This document shows, in pieces, positions 9,030 through 17,123 of a stretch of 56,239 nt of DNA. A program made the translations under genes and the position numbers. The notes under the pieces are model-generated. The model had not been told where the DNA came from. It saw only the letters and a program-made list of their open reading frames with translations, and did no database searches. This stretch comes from Adonisia turfae CCMR0081 (GTDB taxonomy: Bacteria; Cyanobacteriota; Cyanobacteriia; Phormidesmidales; Phormidesmidaceae): contig NZ_QXHD01000004.1 of NCBI RefSeq assembly GCF_011009555.1, forward strand, positions 980,065 through 1,036,303. Direction: 5' to 3'. Positions within the stretch are counted from its first letter, which is position 1, and every line of letters begins with the position of its first letter.

Positions 9030-10750
9030 AAATCCTGTCTCCTTTTAGCAGGGATATTCTTTACCCTCCGGTCTAGCTCAGCAATGTAGTCTTTTAGAGG
9101 CCAATCATGTACAACGATGTTGTAACTCTGCCAAAGCTTCTGAGCTAAGGGTCTTGGGCTTGCCTGGACCGCCCACCAGGCATCTCTTTTTTTTAGCCCC
9201 AAATTTTGCCAAATCCGGTGTAAGATAATCCGCTGATTCCAGTTACCCAAGAGATACCCTAAAAATAATACGTTCGTTCTTTTAGTACGTAGTTTTCCAA
9301 GTATTTTAGCGGGTAGTAAACTAGAGAGATCTCTAGAAACCAGATATTCGATATAATGCTCTTCAGTAATGACTAAACTCTCCCCTTCACTAATTTGATC
9401 TGCAGTGCCATAAAGTTTGAGTATTACGGGTCTTTCATCAAATGAGAGACCTTTATATTTATTGGGCTCTTGAATTTCTTGAGGGGGACCATCGGGTGGC
9501 TGATGTACAAATTTATCTCGCTCTTGGGCATCAATAGTGTTGGAATAAAATACTAAATCAAACGGCTCATTAGCATCTTCAAATGCTTGTTCTAATGCCC
9601 GGTCATAGTTGGTGGTCACGATGAGTGGATAGGGGGGATAATATCCCTTATCTCGCATGATAGCTGGCAGCCTGGCAAAGAACCGATGTAATTGGTTTGG
9701 CTGGCAACCGAGTTCAAGGCATTGCAGTCGGTCATACAGCTCACCTTCTTTCGTCAAATATGCATATTGAGATAAATATTGGAGCAGTCCTCCGCCCACA
9801 TGCAAACGTCCTTTACCTTCACTGTCGGGATAGATTAAAATTGCATGCTCATGAATGACCTCATTAATCAGAGGATATTCTGTCGGTAATTCATCAGCAT
9901 TGATCTCTGAGTCTTGATGAGCCAGCAGACGAATAACTTTTTCTGGCTGTGGCGGAAAGGTTTTGGCCAGATAGGCAGCGAGTTCTTTACCTGATGGTGG
10001 GTAGGGGCATTGAGGTCTCCAGGGTTCAAATTCGCCATCGCCTTGAATGGAGCGATCGCACAAATTAATATCCGATCCTAGAAAAGGAACTACTCGACCA
10101 GCAGTAATCGCTTTTATAAGAGACTCGTAGTGAGCTTCCGAGCTTTCTGAGCCAGAATTTTCAGTTATGTTAGAGGGAGCTAAAAGCGACTTCCTCCCCT
10201 GATGAAGGACAGGCGTTAAATGTTCTGGCACCCCTACTAGCTGAATAGCAGTACAGCCTGACTTGTAAGCAAATTCAACTGAACGATCGGCACCTAAAGC
10301 GCCATAGAAACCGACAGCAAATTCGATGGCAGCTGTATCACTAATAGCTTGCTCCATGCCAATCACATAGAGGACATGTTTAGCAATTTCCTCAGCCTGT
10401 ATCTCTGAGTAGCAACCATTGAGAACAACACACTCCAACTTTTCAGAGAATAGATTACATAAGGCAGCTAACGCTTCACCACTGACTAGCTTTGCCTGTC
10501 CGACTGTATCCTCAAAAATAAGTCCCTGGTCTTCTACGCCATATCCACAAAAATGAACAATTTGCGGCTCGACGTCTAACATTGCTTGCTGAATGTCTCG
10601 TGGACGTACGGCCCATCGCTGAAAAAGTTCAAACTGGTTATGATGTTTAGATCGCCGCAGACCCTCATCAATCTCCCGCACTTCTTCTTCCAGTCTGGTA
10701 GGCGAAGTACCAGTGGGATTTGCTGCCAAGATAAGAACTTTTCTAGCCAT
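9026..10750 (-). CDS. CHAT (caspase-like)-SIR2 fusion protein
   Basis: A 574-residue protein joining two effector folds. Residues 1-185 are a CHAT domain: it opens KVLILAANPTGTSPTRLEEE, has the His-motif region IVHFCGYG (64-71) and the Cys motif LNGCYS (110-115, Cys113). Residues about 205-560 are SIR2-like: VPFLGSDIN (221-229) at the NAD-loop position, TTNYD (379-383, Asn381), then ILKLYGTAD (443-451), ITEEHYIEYL and LFLGYLLGNWN. CHAT proteins are caspase-like proteases; SIR2 domains in defence systems are NAD-depleting enzymes. The expected CHAT GHG motif reads GYG (Tyr70) and the SIR2 LHG motif reads LYG (Tyr447), so both catalytic histidines appear lost. It is first in an operon with the WD40-STAND gene (4-nt overlap). 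The start is supported by AGGAG 9 nt upstream. Catalytic state uncertain; fold assignment good. Confidence 0.85.
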   Translation of the reverse strand: MARKVLILAANPTGTSPTRLEEEVREIDEGLRRSKHHNQFELFQRWAVRPRDIQQAMLDVEPQIVHFCGYGVEDQGLIFEDTVGQAKLVSGEALAALCNLFSEKLECVVLNGCYSEIQAEEIAKHVLYVIGMEQAISDTAAIEFAVGFYGALGADRSVEFAYKSGCTAIQLVGVPEHLTPVLHQGRKSLLAPSNITENSGSESSEAHYESLIKAITAGRVVPFLGSDINLCDRSIQGDGEFEPWRPQCPYPPSGKELAAYLAKTFPPQPEKVIRLLAHQDSEINADELPTEYPLINEVIHEHAILIYPDSEGKGRLHVGGGLLQYLSQYAYLTKEGELYDRLQCLELGCQPNQLHRFFARLPAIMRDKGYYPPYPLIVTTNYDRALEQAFEDANEPFDLVFYSNTIDAQERDKFVHQPPDGPPQEIQEPNKYKGLSFDERPVILKLYGTADQISEGESLVITEEHYIEYLVSRDLSSLLPAKILGKLRTKRTNVLFLGYLLGNWNQRIILHRIWQNLGLKKRDAWWAVQASPRPLAQKLWQSYNIVVHDWPLKDYIAELDRRVKNIPAKRRQDL

Positions 10751-11431
10751 CTAAACATCTCCTGTAACTATTTTTTCAAGCGCACACTTGTCAGCGACCT
10801 GAAGAAAATATCAAAGATCTGCTTGTGCTAGGTTTTAGGCTTTAAACTTATCTAAACTGCACTTAGAGACACCAAAACATCATCCTAAAAGCACTAAAGC
10901 TAACTCTTAGGGGTTTCCATTAAGATGTAGATTTATATCAGAAAAAATGAAAAAGCTTAGTAGATCGATTGTTCGCTACTAAAACTATATATCGACCGAC
11001 GGGGCCTTATCATCTTCCTCAAAAATACTTAACTCAAGCCATCCCTAAAACTTTAAAGCTGGCATGATTCCTTTTTCATGGTGATCCTTGGGGGGTATAA
11101 AAATCTCTATCCAACCCAGAAATAATGGGCAGGGATAGACGAAACACTGACTTGTTGCAGCGTCTGGTCTAAATTTAAACCAGGATTTAAACCATAAAAC
11201 ATCTTTTGAGCAGCCGCCCAGGGAGTCCGGTTAGGTCAAATGGGTGTTGTTCACGATTTGGGTTTAAGCCCATCGGTGCCCTTGGCTTTGAGGCCCCCTA
11301 TCCAATCCCAGAGCAAAATGTCGATGCCTGGATGGTGCGATCGCTACAGCCAAATATAATTACATTTGATTCCCATGACTAAAGTTATGAAGCTTATACT
11401 CGCAAAATACCTTATCGGCTGATATCAGGTG
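10751..11431. other. Gene-poor region upstream of the CHAT-SIR2 operon
   Basis: This holds the promoter region of the CHAT-SIR2 operon (AT-rich, 10751-11000) and no intact gene. A minus-strand frame ending at the stop 11107-11109 reads NRTPWAAAQKMFYGLNPG, then LDQTLQQVSVSS and IPAHYFW; it looks coding but has an upstream in-frame stop and no start, so it may be a decayed gene tail I cannot assign. Confidence 0.4.
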
Positions 11432-11700
11432 TTACTCAGATAAAACTGCGGCCATGCCCCCCATGGAAAGTCCCTTGATTTGCGCCCAGTCTTCACACTC
11501 GCGATCAACTGTCAGAGAGACCTTATTGCAACGCTGGATATTTTGCACTTTCTGGCATGCGTGCCCAGTCATGAAATAGAGCTTGAAACCATCATTAGCG
11601 TAAGCAAAAGCCATGACGAACCTATGAGGATAGTTGTTCTTAATACTTCAAATCTCTGACTGCTTCACAAGTTCTTCAAGTTCTTTTTCTAGCCTTAAGC
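11432..11700 (-). pseudogene. Broken pyridoxamine 5'-phosphate oxidase-family gene
   Basis: The minus strand reads LEKELEELVKQSEI, an in-frame TGA, then IKNNYPHRFVMAFAYANDG, KLYFMTG, QKVQNIQRCNKVSLTVDR, DWAQIKGLSMGG and a stop at VLSE. This is the beta-barrel core of the PNPOx-like flavin-nucleotide-binding family (AFA..DG.KLYFMTG.ASQKV.NI......VSLT.DR...DW..I.GLSMGG.AEVL). The internal stop and the missing C-terminal half make it a pseudogene. A start at 11614 would give a 60-residue peptide without the N-terminal strands, which is unlikely to fold. Confidence 0.6.
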
Positions 11701-11733
11701 GGGAGGCTCGGTCTGATCAGAGATTACATGGCT

Positions 11734-11762
11734 TTTAAAGACACTCGCCTTTAAAGACACTC
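11734..11762. repeat. Tandem 13-bp direct repeat, 16-bp period
   Basis: TTTAAAGACACTC occurs at 11734-11746 and again at 11750-11762, followed by a partial third unit (ACTTTTCAAA). It lies 120 bp upstream of the MDR gene and could be a regulator-binding repeat or simple slippage. Confidence 0.5.
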
Positions 11763-11885
11763 ACTTTTCAAAAAATTGCTATTTTTGGAGCCAATCTGGG
11801 TGCTTTCTCAAGGGGTGTTCAGTTAACCACTGAAGACTTTGAAATGCTAGTGATAGCTGAGAAAATGTAAATTTGGAGAAATCCC

Positions 11886-12851
11886 ATGAAAGCGATCGTA
11901 TATACCAAGTATGGCCCGCCAGATGTTCTACAGTTAAAAGAGGTCCAAAAACCGGCTCCCAAAGACGACGAAGTCCTGGTTAAAATCCATGCGGCAGCCG
12001 CAAATCCATTGGATTGGCATTTTATGAGAGCCTCACCATTTATTATCCGTTTCATCTCTGGGTTGCTAAAACCAAACCCCAAAAATAGGATGCTCGGAGC
12101 AGATATTGCCGGGCTAGTTGAAGCAGTTGGCCCAAACGTTAAGCAGTTTAAGGTGGGTGATCAGGTGTACGGAGAGATCTCTAGGGGAGGTTTTGCTGAG
12201 TATGGGTGTGTTACTGAAGATAAATTAGTGCTAAAACCGGCCAAACTATCGTTTGAGCAAGTAGCTGCCGTCCCGGTTGCAGGCCTTACCGCTTTGCAGT
12301 GTTTGCGCGATCAAGGGCAGATCCAGTCAGGGCAAAAGGTTTTGATCAATGGTGCATCGGGTGGTGTGGGCACGTTTGCCATACAGATTGCCAAGTTTTT
12401 TGGAGCAGTTGTGACTGGTGTATGTAGCACACAGAATCTGGACACGGTACGAGCGCTTAGAGCAAACCAGGTCATTGACTACACCCGTGAAGATTTCACC
12501 CAAACCGGGCAGCTGTATGATCTGATTTTAGATAATGTCGGCAATCGTTCGATTTCAGATATTAAGCGTATAGTGAGCCCTAATGGCACCTATCTCTTAA
12601 ATGCCTATGCTCCAGCTTTGATGTTGCAATTGATGCTGCAACCAGGGAAATCAAAGACTGGAGGGCAGACAATGCGCAACACGGATATTACCAAAGCAAA
12701 CCAGAGTGACCTGGAGTTTTTGACAGAACTGCTTGCAGCCGACAAGATTGTACCTGTTATCGATAGAGTTTACCCTTTGAGCGAAGTTGCAGACGCCATC
12801 AGATATTTAGAAACAGGGCATGTCCGAGGAAAAGTTGTCATAACTTTGTAA
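11886..12851 (+). CDS. NAD(P)-dependent MDR oxidoreductase (quinone-reductase type)
   Basis: A 321-residue medium-chain dehydrogenase/reductase of the zeta-crystallin/quinone oxidoreductase type. It begins MKAIVYTKYGPPDVL, has the GroES-like fold (residues 1-125) with GADIAGLVEAVG and GDQVYG, and a Rossmann domain with the nucleotide-binding motif INGASGGVG. It lacks the zinc-ligand pattern of classical alcohol dehydrogenases, which fits an NADPH:quinone or enone reductase in the cytoplasm. The C-terminal ADAIRYLETGHVRGKVVI is typical. GGAGA stands 6 nt before the ATG. A truncated second copy of the first 25 residues follows at 12868, so the gene was once tandemly duplicated or recombined. 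The exact substrate cannot be read from the sequence. Confidence 0.9.
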   Translation: MKAIVYTKYGPPDVLQLKEVQKPAPKDDEVLVKIHAAAANPLDWHFMRASPFIIRFISGLLKPNPKNRMLGADIAGLVEAVGPNVKQFKVGDQVYGEISRGGFAEYGCVTEDKLVLKPAKLSFEQVAAVPVAGLTALQCLRDQGQIQSGQKVLINGASGGVGTFAIQIAKFFGAVVTGVCSTQNLDTVRALRANQVIDYTREDFTQTGQLYDLILDNVGNRSISDIKRIVSPNGTYLLNAYAPALMLQLMLQPGKSKTGGQTMRNTDITKANQSDLEFLTELLAADKIVPVIDRVYPLSEVADAIRYLETGHVRGKVVITL

Positions 12852-12867
12852 GCTTGGAGCCGTTTGC

Positions 12868-12948
12868 ATGAAAGCGATTGTATACACTCAACAGGGATCA
12901 CTGAATGTGCTCCGGCTAAAGGATGCAGAGAGGCCCACGCCCAGATAG
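12868..12948 (+). pseudogene. Truncated duplicate of the MDR gene start
   Basis: Seventeen bases after the intact MDR gene, a second ATG reads MKAIVYTQQGSLNVLRLKDA then ERPTPR and TAG. This parallels MKAIVYTKYGPPDVLQLKEV then QKPAPK of the upstream gene. Only 26 codons remain. It is a remnant of a paralogue, not a duplicate by recent copying, because the two diverge at several positions. Confidence 0.7.
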
Positions 12949-12980
12949 AAGACTCTATAACTTAGACCAAAACCCGAGAT

Positions 12981-13022
12981 CTTTGGATAACAACAGATCG
13001 GAGGTATACCTCATATCCAAAG
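12981..13022. repeat. Nested inverted repeat (cruciform-like)
   Basis: Outer arms CTTTGGATA (12981-12989) and TATCCAAAG (13014-13022) are perfect 9-bp complements and enclose a perfect 12-bp palindrome GAGGTATACCTC (13001-13012). It is not followed by a T-run, so it is not a standard terminator. It may be a protein-binding site or a small repeat element. Confidence 0.5.
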
Positions 13023-13339
13023 GGTCTCAGAATCATTATGGTCTCTTTAGTAGAGAGTTCTATTCTTGTCATCACAAAAGAGAATTGTCAGAACAACTCT
13101 ATGAATATTGAGTATATGTGGGGAAATGATTCAGTTAGATAGCTCTGAGTAATATAAACACTACTCAAATTCTGACCCACGTGGAGAACCGTAATTATAG
13201 AAGCCGGATAACCGAAGTATCTGTATAGCCATTAGAAATAGACATTTGTACGGGTTTCCACCCTCTATCTTCCAAAGGACGGCTAATTAGAATAGCTAAT
13301 GTAAGTGTTTACTAAACGTAATAAATTGAGGCCGCTACG

Positions 13340-13441
13340 ATGCCTTTGATGACCTTTGCAACTTTTCTGCTATTCCTTTGGTCGATTGGAATTGCGCTGG
13401 ATCAATTTTCCAAACAAGAATCCGCCGAAAAAGCCTTATAA
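13340..13441 (+). CDS. Possible 33-residue single-membrane-span small protein
   Basis: A short frame starts ATG at 13340 and reads MPLMTFATFLLFLWSIGIAL followed by DQFSKQESAEKAL and TAA. The first 20 residues would form one transmembrane helix, and the polar tail is charged. Such one-helix small proteins are common in cyanobacterial membrane complexes, but I do not recognise this one. The ribosome binding site is weak (TTGAGG about 10 nt upstream). The composition (hydrophobic then charged, clean stop) is more gene-like than chance, yet a spurious frame cannot be excluded. Confidence 0.35.
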   Translation: MPLMTFATFLLFLWSIGIALDQFSKQESAEKAL

Positions 13442-13558
13442 AGGCTCAATGTGAGGAAAAGTGCTCATAAACACGTTCATATCAGAAAAGATTTACCTCA
13501 ATCCAAAATGTTTGGATGAGTAGCTTGAACAATATTTAGATAGATTTGGAGTCTTGCC

Positions 13559-14137
13559 ATGCAACATTTCCACGTAACCCAAACGCTTAGGATGAACGTG
13601 CCCAACGAAGCAACTTCGATTGAGCACTATCTGTGCCAGCCTCAGCGTCTGGTTCAAGCGATTACTGATTCTAGCCGAATTCAACAGTTAGCCCCATCTC
13701 ACTTTCGCTTGCGGCTTCGCCCCTTGCAATTCATGATGTTACGGTTTGAGCCTATTGCTGACTTGCAAGTCTGGACAAATCCTGATGGGACACTTCAGTT
13801 GCGATCGCTAAATTGTGAGATTCGAGGTGCAGAACGCCTGAATCAGTCTTTCCATCTAGAATTATCTGGCAAACTGCAACCTCAGCGTCAGAAAACAATC
13901 ACCGAGCTAATCGGAAAAGCAGACTTAATGGTGCAAGTAGAAATACCGCCTACTCTCAAACTGTTTCCTGAGCAAGTTTTGCAGACAACTGGCAAGGCAT
14001 TTCTCAATGGCATCTTGTTGACCATCAAGTCTCGGTTAGAACGTCAACTTGTTCAAGATTATCGTCGCTGGGTCAGAGCCAATCAGGATAGTCAAATATC
14101 TCCTCTAGCTACTTCAGTAGGCAGTCTTGCTAGCTAA
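13559..14137 (+). CDS. DUF1997 domain-containing protein
   Basis: A 192-residue soluble protein that matches the DUF1997 pattern found in cyanobacteria and plastids: an SRPBCC-like start, 'YLCQPQRLVQAITDSSRI', a strand-rich centre with 'FRLRLRPLQFMMLRFEP' and 'LRSLNCEIRG', and a C-terminal helix 'LLTIKSRLERQLVQDYRRW'. The function of the family is not established; the helix-grip fold suggests binding of a hydrophobic ligand. It is followed by the carotenoid-protein gene about 210 bp downstream on the same strand, so the two may share expression. No signal peptide is visible. Confidence 0.8.
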   Translation: MQHFHVTQTLRMNVPNEATSIEHYLCQPQRLVQAITDSSRIQQLAPSHFRLRLRPLQFMMLRFEPIADLQVWTNPDGTLQLRSLNCEIRGAERLNQSFHLELSGKLQPQRQKTITELIGKADLMVQVEIPPTLKLFPEQVLQTTGKAFLNGILLTIKSRLERQLVQDYRRWVRANQDSQISPLATSVGSLAS

Positions 14138-14351
14138 GTCATACAGCGTTGGCATACTTGGTGGCATGGCAGGTATGACGTTACCAGGTCGGGGCGATCG
14201 CGTCATCAACTGGCTCCATCGGAATGACATTGTTGACACAATTGAATTTACTCAGTTCGAGGACTCAAGACCAGAACCAAACAATTGCAATGTAAATTTA
14301 CATTGCGTTACAATAATTCACAAAGAATTTCAGATTCTAGGAACCCACCCC

Positions 14352-14849
14352 ATGACTATTGCTGCTGACAAGCCAGTTTACTCTAATATCTTTGCCGCTG
14401 TGCCCGATGCGGTGGCCTCCATCCAAAGACTACCTGTTGACGACCAACTAGGTCTCTTATGGGTTCTATATGAAAACATGGGAGGCTTAGTAACGCCTGC
14501 AGCTTCCGGTGCAACAGATCGGATCAAGCTAGCCGGAAATTTAATCTATCAAGTGGCTAATCTATCCCATGAAGAGCAGCTACAGTTTATGCGCGATTTG
14601 GTGGTAGGAACTAACAACGCCATAACTCGCGATTACGGATGCCTGACTAGCAACAACAAATTGGCATTTTGGTATCAGTTGGCCGAGTGGATGCGCTCCG
14701 GAGATGTCATTCCGGTACCACAGGACTATCAGCTCTCTGCACCAGCAATGGCAGTCCTGAATAAGCTCATAGCCCTGGGCTTTAACCAACAGATTGCAGT
14801 CCTACGCCTAATCGTTGGCAAGATGGGCATTAATCCCTTAACAGCTTAA
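14352..14849 (+). CDS. Helical carotenoid protein (OCP N-terminal domain homologue)
   Basis: A 165-residue all-helical protein equal in length to the N-terminal domain of the orange carotenoid protein. Family landmarks: 'FAAVPDAVASIQRLPVDDQLG', 'LLWVLYENMG', 'ITRDYGCLTSNNKLAFWYQL' with the conserved Trp-Tyr-Gln, 'EWMRSGDVIPVPQDYQLS', and 'VLRLIVGKMG' whose Arg matches the salt-bridge position of OCP. Such stand-alone HCPs bind a ketocarotenoid and quench singlet oxygen or phycobilisome excitation. The frame is open further upstream to 14127, but homology begins only at ATG 14352, so I chose that start. No C-terminal-domain homologue or fluorescence recovery protein gene is in the window. Which HCP clade it belongs to needs a tree. 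Confidence 0.88.
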   Translation: MTIAADKPVYSNIFAAVPDAVASIQRLPVDDQLGLLWVLYENMGGLVTPAASGATDRIKLAGNLIYQVANLSHEEQLQFMRDLVVGTNNAITRDYGCLTSNNKLAFWYQLAEWMRSGDVIPVPQDYQLSAPAMAVLNKLIALGFNQQIAVLRLIVGKMGINPLTA

Positions 14850-15122
14850 CCGTCTGCTTAAGCGATTACTTATTTCCCAACAAGCAAGTCAATGCTCACT
14901 AGCAACATCAGATCATGCAAATTCATTGGCCGCAATTCCTTTTGAAAATTCTGTTCTGGTTAAGTGCAGAAATAGCATTGACTTGCTTAGGCTTGGACGA
15001 TTTGGCTGACTACAGCGAGTTTCTCCTCCAAGATCGTAATAATTGCTCATCACCCGCAACATCTGTTGAGCTTGTCACTTCAATTTGACAGCTCACATCA
15101 TGCCAAACACTCCAACTTAATA

Positions 15123-16502
15123 ATGCAGTCTTCTCTCACAACAGGTCGAGTTCCGCTTCAGCTCCTCAAGCTATCACTTCCCATGGTTTGGGGTGTCTTG
15201 GCAGTATTAGCGTTTAGTCTGGCTGACACGTACTTTATTGCTCAATTGGGTACAAATGAACTAGCAGCTATCAGTTTTACCTTTCCAGTCGTGTCTATTT
15301 TGGCGAGCGTAGCCATGGGCTTAGGCACAGGGGCGGCCTCTGTCATTGCTAGAGAAATCGGTAAAGGGAATCGGCAAACGGTACAGCGCCTGACTACGGA
15401 TAGTTTACTGCTATCTTTCCTTATTGTTGGGATTCTTGCTGCTCTTGGCTTGATGACAATTACGCCTTTATTTACAGCTTTGGGAGCTGGCTCTGTCCTC
15501 CTGCCAATGATTCGCGACTACATGGGTATTTGGTATTTAGGCATGGTTTTCCTGGTTGTTCCCCTGGTCGGTAATAGTGCCATTCGTGCTTCCGGTAACA
15601 CAATGGTTCCTAGCCTGATTATGACGTTTGCTGCAGCTGCTAACATTGTGGCCGACCCACTGCTCATATTTGGTTGGGGTCCGTTTCCAGCCTTAGGTAT
15701 TCAAGGGGCTGCCTTGGCAACAGTGCTTTCACGTGCGGGTACTCTCGTCGCCTCTCTTGCCTTCCTTCACTTCCGAGAGCGCTTATTGCTATTTACCTTG
15801 CCAAGTTTGGCAACATTAGCAAAAAGTTGGTATCGCCTTTTATTTATTGGTGTGCCTGCAGCCGCAACTAATCTAATTTCCCCCTTGTCTGTCGGAGTTA
15901 TCACAGGTTTGATTGCTCGTTATGGAGCTGAAGCCGTGGCTGGTTTTGGGCTAGCATCACGGATAGAAGCCGTGGCGCTAATTGTACCTTTGGCAATTTC
16001 AGCCAGTATTGGTCCTTTTGTTGGGCAAAATTGGGGTGCTCAGAGATATGACAGGGTGAAGCAAGCGCTCCAACTCAGCTTCTATTTCTGCCTGGGCTGG
16101 GGAGTTATCATCAGTATCTTACTGGCAATGTCGTCATCTCAAGTCATTGCTTGGTTTGATGGTAACCCTGACGTTATCTCCAGTGCTAATATTTATTTGA
16201 CACTTGTGCCTATTAGCTATGGTGCCCTAGGAATTGTTTTGACGGCTAGTTCGGCATCTAACGCTTTGGGAAAACCAGCTCCAGCTATGGGAATGTCGTT
16301 ATCTCGGTTGTTGCTTCTTTATATTCCCTTAGCTTATTTGGGTAGTCAGTTATTTGGCATCGCCGGTATTTTTGGTGCGGCCTGTCTGTCTAATGGAATA
16401 GTGGGTCTAGGAGCTTGGCTGTGGCAATCTCGCTGGATTAGTCCTCTCCCTAGAGCAACATCAGAAAAAATTTCAACTTTGCCAGAGGTTGTTGTTCGGT
16501 AA
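15123..16502 (+). CDS. MATE family efflux transporter
   Basis: A 459-residue inner membrane protein with about twelve hydrophobic segments in two homologous halves. The first half shows 'LPMVWGVLAVLAFSLADTYF' and 'GTNELAAISFTFP', and the second half 'GVPAAATNLISPLSVGVITG' and 'GFGLASRIEA', which are the positions of family landmarks. MATE proteins export cationic drugs or metabolites by Na+ or H+ antiport. A TTG start at 15066 would add 19 polar residues without homology; ATG 15123 lies directly before the conserved part and is preferred, though the ribosome binding site is weak. Substrate not predictable. An IS630 element sits just downstream. Confidence 0.88.
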   Translation: MQSSLTTGRVPLQLLKLSLPMVWGVLAVLAFSLADTYFIAQLGTNELAAISFTFPVVSILASVAMGLGTGAASVIAREIGKGNRQTVQRLTTDSLLLSFLIVGILAALGLMTITPLFTALGAGSVLLPMIRDYMGIWYLGMVFLVVPLVGNSAIRASGNTMVPSLIMTFAAAANIVADPLLIFGWGPFPALGIQGAALATVLSRAGTLVASLAFLHFRERLLLFTLPSLATLAKSWYRLLFIGVPAAATNLISPLSVGVITGLIARYGAEAVAGFGLASRIEAVALIVPLAISASIGPFVGQNWGAQRYDRVKQALQLSFYFCLGWGVIISILLAMSSSQVIAWFDGNPDVISSANIYLTLVPISYGALGIVLTASSASNALGKPAPAMGMSLSRLLLLYIPLAYLGSQLFGIAGIFGAACLSNGIVGLGAWLWQSRWISPLPRATSEKISTLPEVVVR

Positions 16503-16598
16503 CAAGAATTGTCTATAGTCATCCGTCTTGATTCTTGAGGGTAGATCGGTATGATCTGAGAAATTGTATTCATCAGAGCATGTTCCCCCCGTATCGTT

Positions 16599-17123
16599 AT
16601 GAGTTCGGAGATACCAGTATCCAGTCAAACCGCAGCCATCGAAGAATTGAAAACCTTCATCAAGACGCAACGTGATGGTCGTCAGGTGAAGAAAGCCCTA
16701 GCAGTTAAACTGCTCTATCAGGGGCATACCTACGAATCGATTATCAGTATTCTCGACGTGTCGATGGGCTTCATTGCAAACTGGAAGCAGCGATACGAGG
16801 CCGAGGGACTCAGCAGCTTTGCACCGCGTCATAAAGGTCGTCAAAGCTATCTGAGTGCTGCTCAAAAGGCCGCTGTTATCGAGTGGCTCGGGACCAAAGC
16901 TATCTGGACACTGAATGAATTGGAGTATCACCTGGCCAGTGAATATGGGGTCAGCTATGAGTCCAAACAGAGTTACTACGACTTATTCGAGACCGCTGGT
17001 CTGAGTTGGAAGAAAACCAGCAAGGTCAACCCCAAAACCGATCCCGCTCTAGTGGCTAAAAAAAAGCCGACATCCAACGGCTATTGGCACGCTACCGCAC
17101 CGAGATTGAATGTGGCCAAGTGA
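16599..17123 (+). CDS. IS630 transposase, first frame (helix-turn-helix part)
   Basis: A 174-codon frame encoding the DNA-binding half of an IS630 transposase: a helix-turn-helix with 'ALAVKLLYQGHTYESIISIL' and 'GFIANWKQRYEAEGLSSF', then the winged-helix part 'WTLNELEYHLASEYGVSYE' and 'LFETAGLSWKKTS'. True coding sense ends at the A-run 17058-17065; the residues after it in this frame are not family-like. The full enzyme needs a -1 shift into the second frame. Confidence 0.85.
   Translation: MSSEIPVSSQTAAIEELKTFIKTQRDGRQVKKALAVKLLYQGHTYESIISILDVSMGFIANWKQRYEAEGLSSFAPRHKGRQSYLSAAQKAAVIEWLGTKAIWTLNELEYHLASEYGVSYESKQSYYDLFETAGLSWKKTSKVNPKTDPALVAKKKPTSNGYWHATAPRLNVAK
17058..17065 (+). other. Predicted programmed -1 frameshift site (A8)
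   Basis: Eight consecutive A residues at the junction of the two transposase frames. Shifting by -1 turns AKKKPTSNG into KKADIQRLLARYRTEIE, which continues directly into the DDE half. Slippery A-runs of this kind produce the fused transposase in many IS630 elements. Confidence 0.7.

Noticed and set aside
12923..13111. 62-codon plus-strand frame after the MDR remnant
   Set aside because: Begins inside the remnant, no ribosome binding site, low-complexity polar composition and it runs over the nested inverted repeat.
14127..14351. Upstream extension of the carotenoid protein frame
   Set aside because: OCP-family similarity begins only at 14352, and the extension overlaps the end of the DUF1997 gene.
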